Shown: positions 1 to 7,232, counted from the stretch's first letter. The stretch is DNA of 13,507 nt from Clostridiales bacterium (GCA_020861055.1 JAJBTD010000048.1:1-13507), one strand, 5' to 3'. Numbers and translations are program-made. Notes: generated by a model not told the origin, from the sequence alone.

Positions 1-570
1 ATTTCAATCAATTTTTTCTTCAATTTCCTACTTGACTTCATACCATTGGACTTCTGGAAGGGATTCAAGAGCAATTTCAAGCAGGGGACCCTCTGCTTTT
101 TGGCGCTGCTGGCGCTGGGGGCGGCTCTGTGGCTGGAAATCAGCTGGTGCGACCAGTTTGAGGGGGTAATGGCCCTGTTCCGGTATCCCCTGATGGCGAT
201 GGGCATCGCCGTCATCGTCCTGGCCTGCTATCTGTTCCCGGTGATGGCGGCCTTTCGGGTGACCTTCAGGGAGTTGCTGGTGGATTCGGTGTACTTCGCC
301 GTAAAGCGGCCGGTCACCACCGTCGCCATGCTCATCGCCAACATCGCCCCCATGGCGGTGACTTACCTGGACCGGGGAAATCTGCCCACCTATGCCTTTC
401 TGTGGGTGCTGTGCGGCTTTGCCGTTATCACCATGTTCAACGCCAGCATGCTGCTGAAATCCTTTGCGCCCTATCTGGAACAAAAAGAAAAAGAGGCGTC
501 CGCCCCCGACGAGGGCCATGTGCAGACGGAGGAGGAAATTCTCTCCGACATGGAAAAGCTGGGGATGTGA
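1..570 (+). CDS. DUF624 (YesL-like) membrane protein, 5' part missing or replaced
   Basis: This is a polytopic membrane protein of the DUF624/YesL family, which commonly sits in carbohydrate-utilisation operons of Firmicutes; its molecular role is unknown. Family similarity begins at DFWKGFKSNFKQ (from about base 49) and runs to the stop at 568-570. Several hydrophobic segments follow, and the tail is charged and probably cytosolic. Family members are usually about 200 aa or more, with a hydrophobic N-terminal segment before the FxKGFKxNFKQ block. Here that part is absent. The frame stays open to base 1, but bases 1-48 encode an AT-rich, Phe/Ile-rich stretch that does not resemble the family. 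A TTG at 46 is only a nominal start. The gene is followed 25 bp later by the sucrose enzyme, so it is probably the first or an early gene of that operon. Confidence 0.7.
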   Translation: MSINFFFNFLLDFIPLDFWKGFKSNFKQGTLCFLALLALGAALWLEISWCDQFEGVMALFRYPLMAMGIAVIVLACYLFPVMAAFRVTFRELLVDSVYFAVKRPVTTVAMLIANIAPMAVTYLDRGNLPTYAFLWVLCGFAVITMFNASMLLKSFAPYLEQKEKEASAPDEGHVQTEEEILSDMEKLGM

Positions 571-595
571 GGCCTCCAAACAGGAGGAATGGTCA

Positions 596-2430
596 ATGAC
601 TCAGGAGTTTCAGACCCGGCTCGCAAGCCGATACGACGAGCTGCGACAGCTCTACTGCGCCCTTTACCCGGGCAGGGAGGACACCCTGACCGGGCTGCTG
701 TCCACCATGGAGGGGATGTACCGGGCCAGACCGGAGGACCTGAAGCGGTCCGACCGGCAGCGGGAGTCCGACCCCGGCTGGTACCGCAGCCGGGAACGTC
801 TGGGGATGATGCTCTACGTCAAGCCCTTTGCCGGCGATCTGAACGGCGTCCGGGACAGGCTGGACTATCTCCAGGAGTGCGGGGTGAACTACCTCCATCT
901 GATGCCCCTGCTGGAAAGCCCCAGGGGCCGGAGCGACGGAGGCTATGCCGTCTCCGACTTCCGGCGGGTGCAGCCGGAGCTGGGGACCATGGAAGATTTG
1001 GAGGCCCTGACCGGGGACTGCCGCCGCCGGGGCATCTCAGTCTGTCTGGACTTCGTCATGATCCACACCAGCGCGGACCACGAGTGGGCCCGCCGGGCCA
1101 GAGCCGGGGAGCGGGAGTATCAGGAGCGGTATTTCTTCTACGACAACTGGGATATCCCCAATCTGTACGAGCGGACGGTGCCTCAGGTGTTCCCCACCGA
1201 CGCACCGGGCAACTTCACCTGGCAGGAGGATCTGGGGAAGGTGGTCATGACCACCTTCTACCCCTATCAGTGGGATTTGAATTATGCCAACCCGACCGTG
1301 TTCCGGGAGATGACGGAGAACCTGCTGTTTCTCACCAACCGGGGCATCGACGTGATACGGCTGGACGCCGTCCCCTACATCTGGAAGCAGCTGGGGACCA
1401 ACTGCCGGAATCTGCCCCAGGTGCATACTCTGGTGCGGATGCTGCGCATCGTCACCGAGATCGTCTGCCCCGGAGTGCTGCTGCTGGGGGAGGTGGTCAT
1501 GGAGCCTGCCCTGGTGGCCCCCTACTTCGGCACACCGGAGCGGCCGGAGTGCCATATGCTCTACAATGTGACCGCCATGTGTACCACCTGGCACACGGCG
1601 GCCACCCATGACGTGCGGCTGCTGCGGCACCAGCTGAACCAGGTGGCCGCCCTCCCCAAAGACTACACCTTCCAGAACTACCTCCGCTGTCACGACGACA
1701 TCGGCTGGGGGCTGGATTACCCCTTCCTGTCTCAGTTCGGCATGGGTGAGGTGCCTCACAAGCGGTTTTTGAACGATTATTTCACCGGAAAGCTACCCTA
1801 TGGGGCCAGCCGTGGGACGCTGTACAACGACGACGAGCGGCTGGGAGACGCCCGGCTCTGCGGCACCACCGCCTCCCTCTGCGGGCTGGAGACGGCGCTG
1901 GAGACGGGGAGCGCCGCTATGACGGAGCAGGCGCTGTCGCTTGACTTGATGCTCCACGCCTGTATGCTGTCCCAGAGCGGCATCCCGGTACTCTATGCCG
2001 GGGACGAGGTGGGCCAGTGCAACGACTGGGGCTATCTGGACGACCCGGAAAAGGCCGGAGACAGCCGCTATCTCCACCGGGGGGCTTCCGGTGGGAGGAG
2101 GCGGAGCGGCGGCAGGAGCCGGACACCGTCCAAGGGCGGCTGTTCCGGGGGCTTCGGCAGCTGGAGACGGTACGTCAGTCCGCCCCCGTCTTTGACGCGG
2201 ACGCGGATTTCTGGACGGCGGACGTGGGGAACGACGCCGTGCTGGCCCTGGGCCGGTACAAAAACGGGGAGAAGCTCTACGGCCTGTACAATTTCAGCCC
2301 GGAGCCGCAAAAGGCGTGGCTGGACGAGACGGGTGATTATACCGACCTGATGGGGGAACGGCAGGTGGTCAACCCCGGCGTTCTGACCCTGGGCGGGTAT
2401 GAGTTCCTGTGGCTGGAAAAGCGGGTGTGA
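596..2430 (+). CDS. GH13_4 amylosucrase/sucrose hydrolase, frameshifted near residue 495
   Basis: This is a glycoside hydrolase family 13 subfamily 4 enzyme. It is expected to cleave cytoplasmic sucrose, either transferring glucose to a glucan (amylosucrase) or hydrolysing it, and releasing fructose. Against Neisseria amylosucrase I can place the nucleophile D257 (in RLDAVPYIWK), the acid/base E299 (GEV) and the stabiliser D367 (HDDIGW). The pocket salt-bridge pair D114 (SDGGYAV) and R491 (DSRYLHR) is also present. ATG 596 is chosen because AGGAGG lies 8 bp upstream. The frame breaks at the G6 run 2079-2084: as written it runs on to 2350 in unrelated sequence, while the natural continuation (FRWEEAERRQEPDTVQG onward, the C-terminal beta domain) lies one frame over and stops at 2430. 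Restoring one G gives 611 aa, close to the usual 630-650. The fructokinase starts 15 bp downstream. Confidence 0.85.
2079..2084 (+). other. G6 run where the GH13_4 reading frame breaks
   Basis: Upstream codons read CAC CGG GGG GCT, while the family-like continuation needs CAC CGG GGG GGC TTC, that is seven G. A G7 version also keeps the residue spacing between the DSRxxHR motif and the downstream DP of the family; a G4 version would be one residue short. This fits a one-base loss or an undercalled homopolymer. Confidence 0.75.
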
Positions 2431-2445
2431 GCTGGGAGGTACAGT

Positions 2446-3567
2446 ATGAGATATGACGTGACGGCCATCGGGGAGCTGCTCATCGACTTTGCCTGTGTCA
2501 GCACGGACAAGGGCGGCTACCCCACCCTGGCGGCCCATCCCGGGGGCGCGCCGGGCAATCTGCTGGCGGCCCTCACCGCCTACGGCTGCAGGACGGCGCT
2601 GCTGGGCAAGGTGGGGACGGACGCCTTTGGCAGTCTGCTGCTGGATACCATGGCCCGGGCGGGCATTGAGACGGCGGGCATCGTGTCCGACCCGGACTGC
2701 TTCACCACCCTGGCCTTCGTCACGCTGGACAGCACCGGGAACCGGACGTTCAGCTTCGCCCGAAAGCCCGGAGCGGACACCCGGCTGCGGGACGCAGAGC
2801 TGAATCTCTCCCTGATCGACGACTGCCGGGACTTTCATTTCGGCACCCTGAGCCTCACCGACGACCCGGTGCGCACCGCCACCCAAAAGGCGGTGGCCTA
2901 CGCCCGGGAGCGGGGCAAGCTGATTTCCTTTGACCCCAATCTTCGCAAGCCTCTGTGGAAAGACATGGGCGAGGCGAAGCGGCAGATGCTGTGGGGCGCG
3001 TCCCAGGCGGACATCGTCAAGATCAGCGACGAGGAGGTAGACTTTCTCTGGAGCTGTACCCCGGAGGAGGGGGCGGAGCGGCTGCTCCAGGACTGTGGGG
3101 CGAAGCTGGCGTTTGTCACCCTGGGACCGAGGGGCTGCTATTTCTCCAATGGAACTGCCTCCGGCACGGTGGAGACCCCCTCCGGCATCCGTCCGGTGGA
3201 CACCACCGGCGCGGGGGATATCTTCGGGGGCAGCGTACTCAGCCGCATCCTGAAAACCGGCAAGGCCCCGGAGGCGCTGACCGAAGCGGAGCTGCGGCAG
3301 GCGACCCGCTTCGCCTGCTGCGCGGCCAGCCTCTCCACCCAGCGGTACGGCGGCATCTCCAGCGTCGTGCCGGAGCATGAGGTGTGGGCTGTACTGGGGG
3401 GAGCCAAAAAGACAGGCCTGACCGGAGGAGGTTCCGGTCAGGCTTTGCTTTTGGGCGTAAGACTGCCCCCTATTCTATCGTTTTTTCTCGCCTCTTTACA
3501 GGAGGCATCTCTTTCCTCTGTTCGCTCACTGATAATATATCTTGGGCGGGCCTTGGTTTCCAGGTAG
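2446..3567 (+). CDS. PfkB-family fructokinase with a C-terminal read-through
   Basis: This is a ribokinase/PfkB-family sugar kinase. It most likely phosphorylates the fructose released by the upstream sucrose enzyme to fructose 6-phosphate. The N-terminal part has GELLIDF and the substrate-binding block HPGGAPGNLLAAL. PfkB signature 2 is DTTGAGD at residues 252-258, with D258 the expected catalytic base. GGGAGG lies 6 bp before ATG 2446, and the gene follows the GH13 stop by 15 bp. Family proteins are about 310-330 aa and end near residue 320, but this frame continues to 373 aa. It passes through the terminator hairpin and 130 bp into the convergent glycosyltransferase. Removing one base from the G6 run 3396-3401 or the A5 run 3406-3410 would place a TGA at 3419-3421, inside the terminator stem, giving 324 aa. 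The last ~49 residues look non-genuine. Confidence 0.88.
   Translation: MRYDVTAIGELLIDFACVSTDKGGYPTLAAHPGGAPGNLLAALTAYGCRTALLGKVGTDAFGSLLLDTMARAGIETAGIVSDPDCFTTLAFVTLDSTGNRTFSFARKPGADTRLRDAELNLSLIDDCRDFHFGTLSLTDDPVRTATQKAVAYARERGKLISFDPNLRKPLWKDMGEAKRQMLWGASQADIVKISDEEVDFLWSCTPEEGAERLLQDCGAKLAFVTLGPRGCYFSNGTASGTVETPSGIRPVDTTGAGDIFGGSVLSRILKTGKAPEALTEAELRQATRFACCAASLSTQRYGGISSVVPEHEVWAVLGGAKKTGLTGGGSGQALLLGVRLPPILSFFLASLQEASLSSVRSLIIYLGRALVSR
3416..3452. terminator. Bidirectional terminator between convergent fructokinase and GT2
   Basis: A perfect 10-bp stem, GCCTGACCGG (3416-3425) with CCGGTCAGGC (3434-3443), has an 8-nt loop. TTTGCTTTT follows on the plus strand. On the minus strand the hairpin is followed by a T5 run (the complement of 3406-3410). 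It sits between the sucrose operon and the glycan module. Confidence 0.85.
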
Positions 3568-4463
3568 ATTTTGCCGATGTACTCACCGATCACGCCCAGA
3601 CACAGCAGCTGGACACCGCCCATAAAGCAGACAATACAGATAGTGCTTGTCCAGCCAGCGATCGTCCTTCCCAAAAGGCTGCTGACCACCGCCCATATAA
3701 TTCCGACAAAGCTCAGAACGGCGATGATCAACCCCAGGCCCGTAATCATTCGAATCGGTTTGACCGATAAACTCGTAATACCATCAAAAGCCAACGCCAG
3801 CATTTTCTTTAGCGGGTAATGGCTTTTCCCGGCTATCCGCTCCGAGCGCTCATAGTAAACGCTGGTGCTTTTGAAGCCAACCAGGGGAACCATACCCCGC
3901 AGAAAGATATTTACCTCTTTGAAGTTTGCAAGCTCCTGTAAAACCCGGCTGCTGATGAGTCGGTAATCTGCGTGGTTGAATACCACCTCTGCACCCATCC
4001 AGTTCATCAGCTTATAAAAGCCCTCTGCGGTGAACCGTTTGAAGAAGGTGTCCGTATCCCGTTCGCTCCTGACTCCATAGACGACCTCACAGCCGTCCAG
4101 GTAGGCGTCCACCATGGCGTCCATGGCGTTGATGTCGTCCTGCCCGTCGCAATCGATGGAAATCGTAATGTCGCAATGGTCTTTTGCCTCCATCAGACCG
4201 GCAAGGACGGCATTCTGGTGGCCCCGGTTTCGGCTCTGGGCAATGCCGATGTAATGACTATCTTGACGAGCCAGCTCTAAAATAATATCCCAAGTTTTGT
4301 CTTTCGACCCGTCGTTAACAAACATTATGCGGCTATTGTCGCTGATTTTATCTTGATTGACCAGCTCGGCCAGCTTGCCCAAAAACAGCTTGCTGGTGAT
4401 AGGAAGCACTTGTTCCTCATTATAACAGGGAACAACGATGTAAAGACACGGTACCCGGTTCAT
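3438..4463 (-). CDS. GtrB/DPM1-like polyprenyl-phosphate glycosyltransferase (GT2)
   Basis: This 341-aa family 2 glycosyltransferase is anchored by two C-terminal membrane segments. The architecture matches enzymes that load a sugar from a nucleotide donor onto undecaprenyl phosphate at the inner face of the membrane (GtrB, YkoT/YkcC, DPM1-type). Visible motifs are IVVPCYNEE (residues 9-17), VNDGS (49-53), RNRGHQNAVLAG (78-89) and the metal-binding DCD at 104-106 within DCDGQDD. NHADYRL and RSERIAGKSHYPLKKML follow, then two hydrophobic segments within residues ~230-290 and VIGEYIGKIYLETKARPRY. A GGGGGA ribosome site precedes ATG 4463. It lies 36 bp downstream of the large membrane protein, probably in the same transcript, and its stop lies in the terminator stem. 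The sugar is not predictable. Confidence 0.88.
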   Translation of the reverse strand: MNRVPCLYIVVPCYNEEQVLPITSKLFLGKLAELVNQDKISDNSRIMFVNDGSKDKTWDIILELARQDSHYIGIAQSRNRGHQNAVLAGLMEAKDHCDITISIDCDGQDDINAMDAMVDAYLDGCEVVYGVRSERDTDTFFKRFTAEGFYKLMNWMGAEVVFNHADYRLISSRVLQELANFKEVNIFLRGMVPLVGFKSTSVYYERSERIAGKSHYPLKKMLALAFDGITSLSVKPIRMITGLGLIIAVLSFVGIIWAVVSSLLGRTIAGWTSTICIVCFMGGVQLLCLGVIGEYIGKIYLETKARPRYIISERTEERDASCKEARKNDRIGGSLTPKSKA

Positions 4464-4499
4464 TGATTTTTCCCCCTATAGAACGTTCCAGTACGATTC

Positions 4500-6386
4500 C
4501 TATTCTTCCGCCACAGGGCCATCCTCAATATCAGCTGTTAAATTCTCATAGCATTCATATCCATATATGATAAACGCATCTGACTGGTAAATGATGTTTT
4601 CTTCATTCAACGATGGATAGAAATCGATTTTTTCCAGCTGATTCGTTCGAAGCAGCACAAAAACAGAACCTTCAGGCACGGTGCTGGCATGGCTTTTCAA
4701 TTGGAGCCACTCATATATTTGATCAATGGACCGAACTTCTGCTGAATCTCCCCAATCTCTGACATCGATCTCGCCGTCAGACAGCTCTGTCAGAATGTTG
4801 GCGTTCCAGAATGTTGCATATCCTTCCTTATACCCTTCTGATACGAGGAAATCGGCTACCGTGCTGTACTCGGCCCCGTTGCGGGAGAAATTATAATAAG
4901 CGCTTCCATCCAGGTAGCTCAGATAATTGCACCCACAGCACAACACCATTCCTGCCGCAAGGATCCCGCTGACCCATTTTTGACAGGATACCTGCCAATG
5001 GCTCTCCTTCAGCCCCAGCACGACAAGAGGAAGCGCAAAGGTGAGAACAGGGATATTATACCTGTGGTTATAACTCATACTTGTAACAGTATAGAGCAGG
5101 GCAAATACAACGATGCTGATCAAATAGAACAAGGAGCAGATATAGTATTCTTCTGAGCAGTGACGTACTGCTATTCCGCGGAAAAGGATAACGGCCAGCA
5201 ATACCAGCAAAAAGCAGCAGAATATGTTTGAAATGGATGCAAACGAGAAAACATCTCCTGTCTGGAAGCCGAAGAAGCTCAAAATCCCGTTGATTACCTT
5301 CATGAGAGAATCCAGGGAAATGTCCTGATACTGAATCGTTTCCCAATTCCGGTAGGTATAAATCTCTGACAGAATACAACTGTTAATCAGGTATCCTGCC
5401 ACAGAAAAGAGCGATGCTACCAGAGAAGCAGTGAAAAAGCGCCTCGTCCTCCGCGTTTCAGGACGCATTCGCTTCAATCGGATGGACAGGAACAAAACTG
5501 CGTCCGTCAATACGAGGGGAATATACAGAATTGCAAGCTGACGCAATCCTCCCATGCCAGCGCCGATGGACAAGAGACAGAGCACCGCCAGCAGGATTTT
5601 GGGATATTTTCCCTCGCATTTGCTGTATTGAAAGAGTAAGCCGAAAGTGAAAAAGGTGATTGCGATGTGCGGGATATAGTACAGCCCTGTGATTGTAAAC
5701 GAAAAATAGTTGCATGAAAGCGGGAGGAGCAGGCAGATTGCAGAAACAGCAAAATACTTTTTCAATCCAAGCTGCCTACAAAGATAGTAGTAACTGACCA
5801 GTAAAACGAGCCAGCACAGGACGCTACCGACCAGTCGGATGGTGTGCCAGTCGTTAAACAACCAGAACAGGGGAGTAAAAATCAGCTGTGTGTTCAGGAC
5901 TCTCAGCTCAGTGGAGTAATACCACGATTCGGAAAGTATAGCTTTTCCCTCTGACAGCAAATTTGCCCGGACCATTTCGCTGGCCATATCGGAATCCAAA
6001 ATGGAATCAACGTTCCGATCCATAAAAACGCATAATACGACAAATACATAGAAGAGACATACATATGGAATGATCGATTTGAACCGCTCTCGCAGAGTCG
6101 GTCTTTTAAGGCTCATATGGTCGCAAAGAGCAATTACCAGAGCAAATACAACGGAAAGGGCAAAGTATTTGCAGGCAAAACGATGAGATTCGTTTAATCT
6201 CTCGAAAATTTGGGTATAGCGACCAAAACCGACATAAAGCACAAACAGCATCAATGCATTCGTGCTCAGCGTGTACGCGCCATAACGGAGCACACGCTCT
6301 GAAATCCTGCCCTGTACGTGCTCATACCGGTCTTTTATGATATACACAAGCAGCGAAGGGAGAAGAACACAAATCGTTGCGATCAT
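4500..6386 (-). CDS. Large polytopic membrane protein, probable GT-C-type glycosyltransferase
   Basis: This protein has many hydrophobic segments and a hydrophilic C-terminal domain of roughly 110 residues. I do not recognise a named family. The plan resembles GT-C enzymes that take sugar from a polyprenyl phosphate on the outer face. In the first large loop, ILDSDMASE (D131, D133, E137) could be the catalytic acidic motif, and the WYYSTELRVLNTQL stretch after it looks conserved in Firmicute relatives (from memory). Pairing with a GtrB-like GT2 supports a donor-maker plus transferase. Start choice: the frame is open upstream to 6572, with ATGs at 6572 and 6440, but an inversion site occupies 6408-6427. 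In the inverted state an in-frame TAA would sit just upstream of that site. The ATG at 6386, 11 bp after GGGAGG, is therefore preferred (628 aa). The gene is more AT-rich than its flanks, which suggests acquisition. Confidence 0.72.
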   Translation of the reverse strand: MIATICVLLPSLLVYIIKDRYEHVQGRISERVLRYGAYTLSTNALMLFVLYVGFGRYTQIFERLNESHRFACKYFALSVVFALVIALCDHMSLKRPTLRERFKSIIPYVCLFYVFVVLCVFMDRNVDSILDSDMASEMVRANLLSEGKAILSESWYYSTELRVLNTQLIFTPLFWLFNDWHTIRLVGSVLCWLVLLVSYYYLCRQLGLKKYFAVSAICLLLPLSCNYFSFTITGLYYIPHIAITFFTFGLLFQYSKCEGKYPKILLAVLCLLSIGAGMGGLRQLAILYIPLVLTDAVLFLSIRLKRMRPETRRTRRFFTASLVASLFSVAGYLINSCILSEIYTYRNWETIQYQDISLDSLMKVINGILSFFGFQTGDVFSFASISNIFCCFLLVLLAVILFRGIAVRHCSEEYYICSLFYLISIVVFALLYTVTSMSYNHRYNIPVLTFALPLVVLGLKESHWQVSCQKWVSGILAAGMVLCCGCNYLSYLDGSAYYNFSRNGAEYSTVADFLVSEGYKEGYATFWNANILTELSDGEIDVRDWGDSAEVRSIDQIYEWLQLKSHASTVPEGSVFVLLRTNQLEKIDFYPSLNEENIIYQSDAFIIYGYECYENLTADIEDGPVAEE

Positions 6387-6407
6387 AGACTCGATAGCCT
6401 CCCGGAG

Positions 6408-6427
6408 TGAAAAGGTGTACCTTTTCA
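6408..6427 (+). repeat. Left inversion site (probable recombinase crossover site)
   Basis: A perfect 9+2+9 palindrome: TGAAAAGGT, core GT, ACCTTTTCA. It matches the reverse complement of the site at 6543-6562 at 17 of 20 positions, including the GT core. Two half-sites around a dinucleotide core is the expected form of a serine recombinase crossover site. It lies between the RBS/ATG of the GT-C gene (left) and the promoter (right). Confidence 0.72.
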
Positions 6428-6485
6428 AAGTTCGCAGCATCTCGTTTTTCCTGCTACGTTGATTTGATTTCGGCTTGGAAAAGCA

Positions 6486-6514
6486 TTGCAAAGAGAATAT
6501 TCTGATGCTATAAT
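6486..6514 (+). promoter_or_regulatory. Sigma-A promoter inside the invertible segment
   Basis: TTGCAA (6486-6491), a 17-bp spacer and TATAAT (6509-6514), preceded by AT-rich DNA. As written it fires rightward into the 3' end of the minus-strand recombinase gene, where no plus-strand gene exists. That makes sense if the element flips or if the transcript is antisense to the recombinase. Confidence 0.7.
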
Positions 6515-6542
6515 AGAACAGCTGATTTTTGAGAGGAAAAAT

Positions 6543-6562
6543 TGTAAAGGTACGCATTTTCA
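6543..6562 (-). repeat. Right inversion site (probable recombinase crossover site)
   Basis: Read on the minus strand: TGAAAATGC, core GT, ACCTTTACA. It matches the left site at 17 of 20 positions in inverted orientation. In direct orientation only 15 of 20 match and the core is mismatched, so inversion rather than deletion is predicted. It begins 17 bp after the corrected recombinase stop. Confidence 0.7.
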
Positions 6563-6579
6563 TATTTTGCACGTTTTGT

Positions 6580-7181
6580 CTACTTCTCCCTTTCCAGTTT
6601 TCGAGCCTTGGAGTAAAACGTCCCCTCCGGCAGCCCGCACAGGGCGGCGGCCTGTTTCAGAGAGATTTCCTTGGCTCGCCACGCCTGATGCACCTCATAG
6701 AAGTTCTCCGGCAGCGGCCTTGGCGGGCGGCCGAACCGGCCCCCCTGGCCTTTGCCGCCGCAATACCTTCAGCCTGTCGCTGTCTGATATTGGTCCGCTC
6801 GTTTTCCGCTACAAAGGACAGCACTTGCAGTACAATATCACTCAAAAAGGTTCCCACCAGGTCCTTGCCCCGGCGGGTATCCAGCAGGGGCATGTCCAGG
6901 ACGACGATATCCACCCCCTTGTCCTTTGTCAGAATCCGCCACTGATTTTGAATTTCCTCATAGTTTCTCCCCAGACGGTCGATGCTCTTGATGTAGAGCA
7001 GATCGTCTTTTTTCAGCTTTCGCAGCATTCTCTTATACTGGGGCCGATTGAAGTCCTTTCCTGACTGCTTGTCAATATAGATGTTCTTTTCCGGGACATC
7101 TACCTCCCGCAGCGCGATCAGCTGCCTGTCCTCGTTCTGGTCTCTGCTGCTGACCCGGACATAGCCATATGTGATTCCCAT
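6580..7181 (-). CDS. Serine recombinase (resolvase/invertase family), frameshifted at a C6 run
   Basis: This is a small serine recombinase of the resolvase/invertase family, proposed to invert the adjacent promoter. ATG 7181 has AGGAGG 6 bp upstream. The catalytic domain begins YGYVRVSSRDQNEDRQ, with S11 as the likely nucleophile. The DRLGR motif and the long dimer/E helix (AENERTNIRQRQAEGIAAAKARG) follow. As written the frame then enters unrelated sequence and stops at 6657. In the next frame, RFGRPPRPLPENF and a helix-turn-helix (SLKQAAALCGLPEGTFYSKARKLE) continue to TAG 6582-6580. One extra C in 6740-6745 restores a 200-aa protein of the usual size and spacing. If the frameshift is real, the catalytic domain survives but the DNA-binding HTH is lost and the switch would be locked. 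It could instead resolve or invert other DNA. Confidence 0.88.
6740..6745 (-). other. C6/G6 run where the recombinase frame breaks
   Basis: On the coding strand the run reads AGG GGG GCC, while the family continuation needs AGG GGG GGC CGG TTC (seven G), giving ARGGRFGRP, the same length as the common ARGVRFGRP. One missing base explains both the premature stop at 6657 and the intact HTH-coding sequence beyond. Confidence 0.78.
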
Positions 7182-7232
7182 AAAATTCCTCCTGTTTCCA
7201 CGAAATTGGATCTGCCTCTGTCGTATCAATTG

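Larger units (their letters stand above)
6408..6562. promoter_or_regulatory. Putative invertible promoter switch, OFF orientation
   Basis: The segment is bounded by two inverted sites with identical non-palindromic GT cores and encloses a good sigma-A promoter (6486-6514) that points away from the glycan module. Inverting it between the cores (about 6417-6553) would move the -10 to roughly 6456-6461, pointing left. Transcription would then start near 6449, about 60 bp before ATG 6386, with the GGGAGG site (6403-6398 on the minus strand) between them. The serine recombinase gene ends 17 bp outside the right site. Site similarity, promoter and geometry are read from the sequence; inversion itself is inferred. 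Confidence 0.68.

Noticed and set aside
464..595. Longer N-terminus for the GH13_4 gene starting at 464
   Set aside because: It overlaps the end of the DUF624 gene, encodes basic low-complexity residues, and ATG 596 has a good AGGAGG site.
2079..2084. Programmed ribosomal frameshifting in the sucrose enzyme
   Set aside because: GH13_4 enzymes are not known to need it, there is no clear slippery heptamer with a stimulator, and a missing G in a run explains it and parallels the recombinase case.
2068..3378. 436-aa open frame on the minus strand
   Set aside because: It is antisense to GH13_4 and fructokinase, with shadow-like composition and no motif.
6510..6515. Minus-strand -10 (TATTAT) driving the GT-C gene in the present orientation
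   Set aside because: It is only the complement of the plus-strand TATAAT, with no acceptable -35 at 16-18 bp.
6445..6541. Shorter inverted repeat TTTTTCCT (6445-6452) / AGGAAAAA (6534-6541) as the inversion sites
   Set aside because: Only 8 bp, low complexity, no extension; the 20-bp sites just outside are far better matched and have a shared core.
6529..6945. Plus-strand open frame downstream of the 6486-6514 promoter as a real gene
   Set aside because: It runs antisense through the recombinase, has no protein-like pattern after the first residues and no recognisable function; better explained by promoter inversion.
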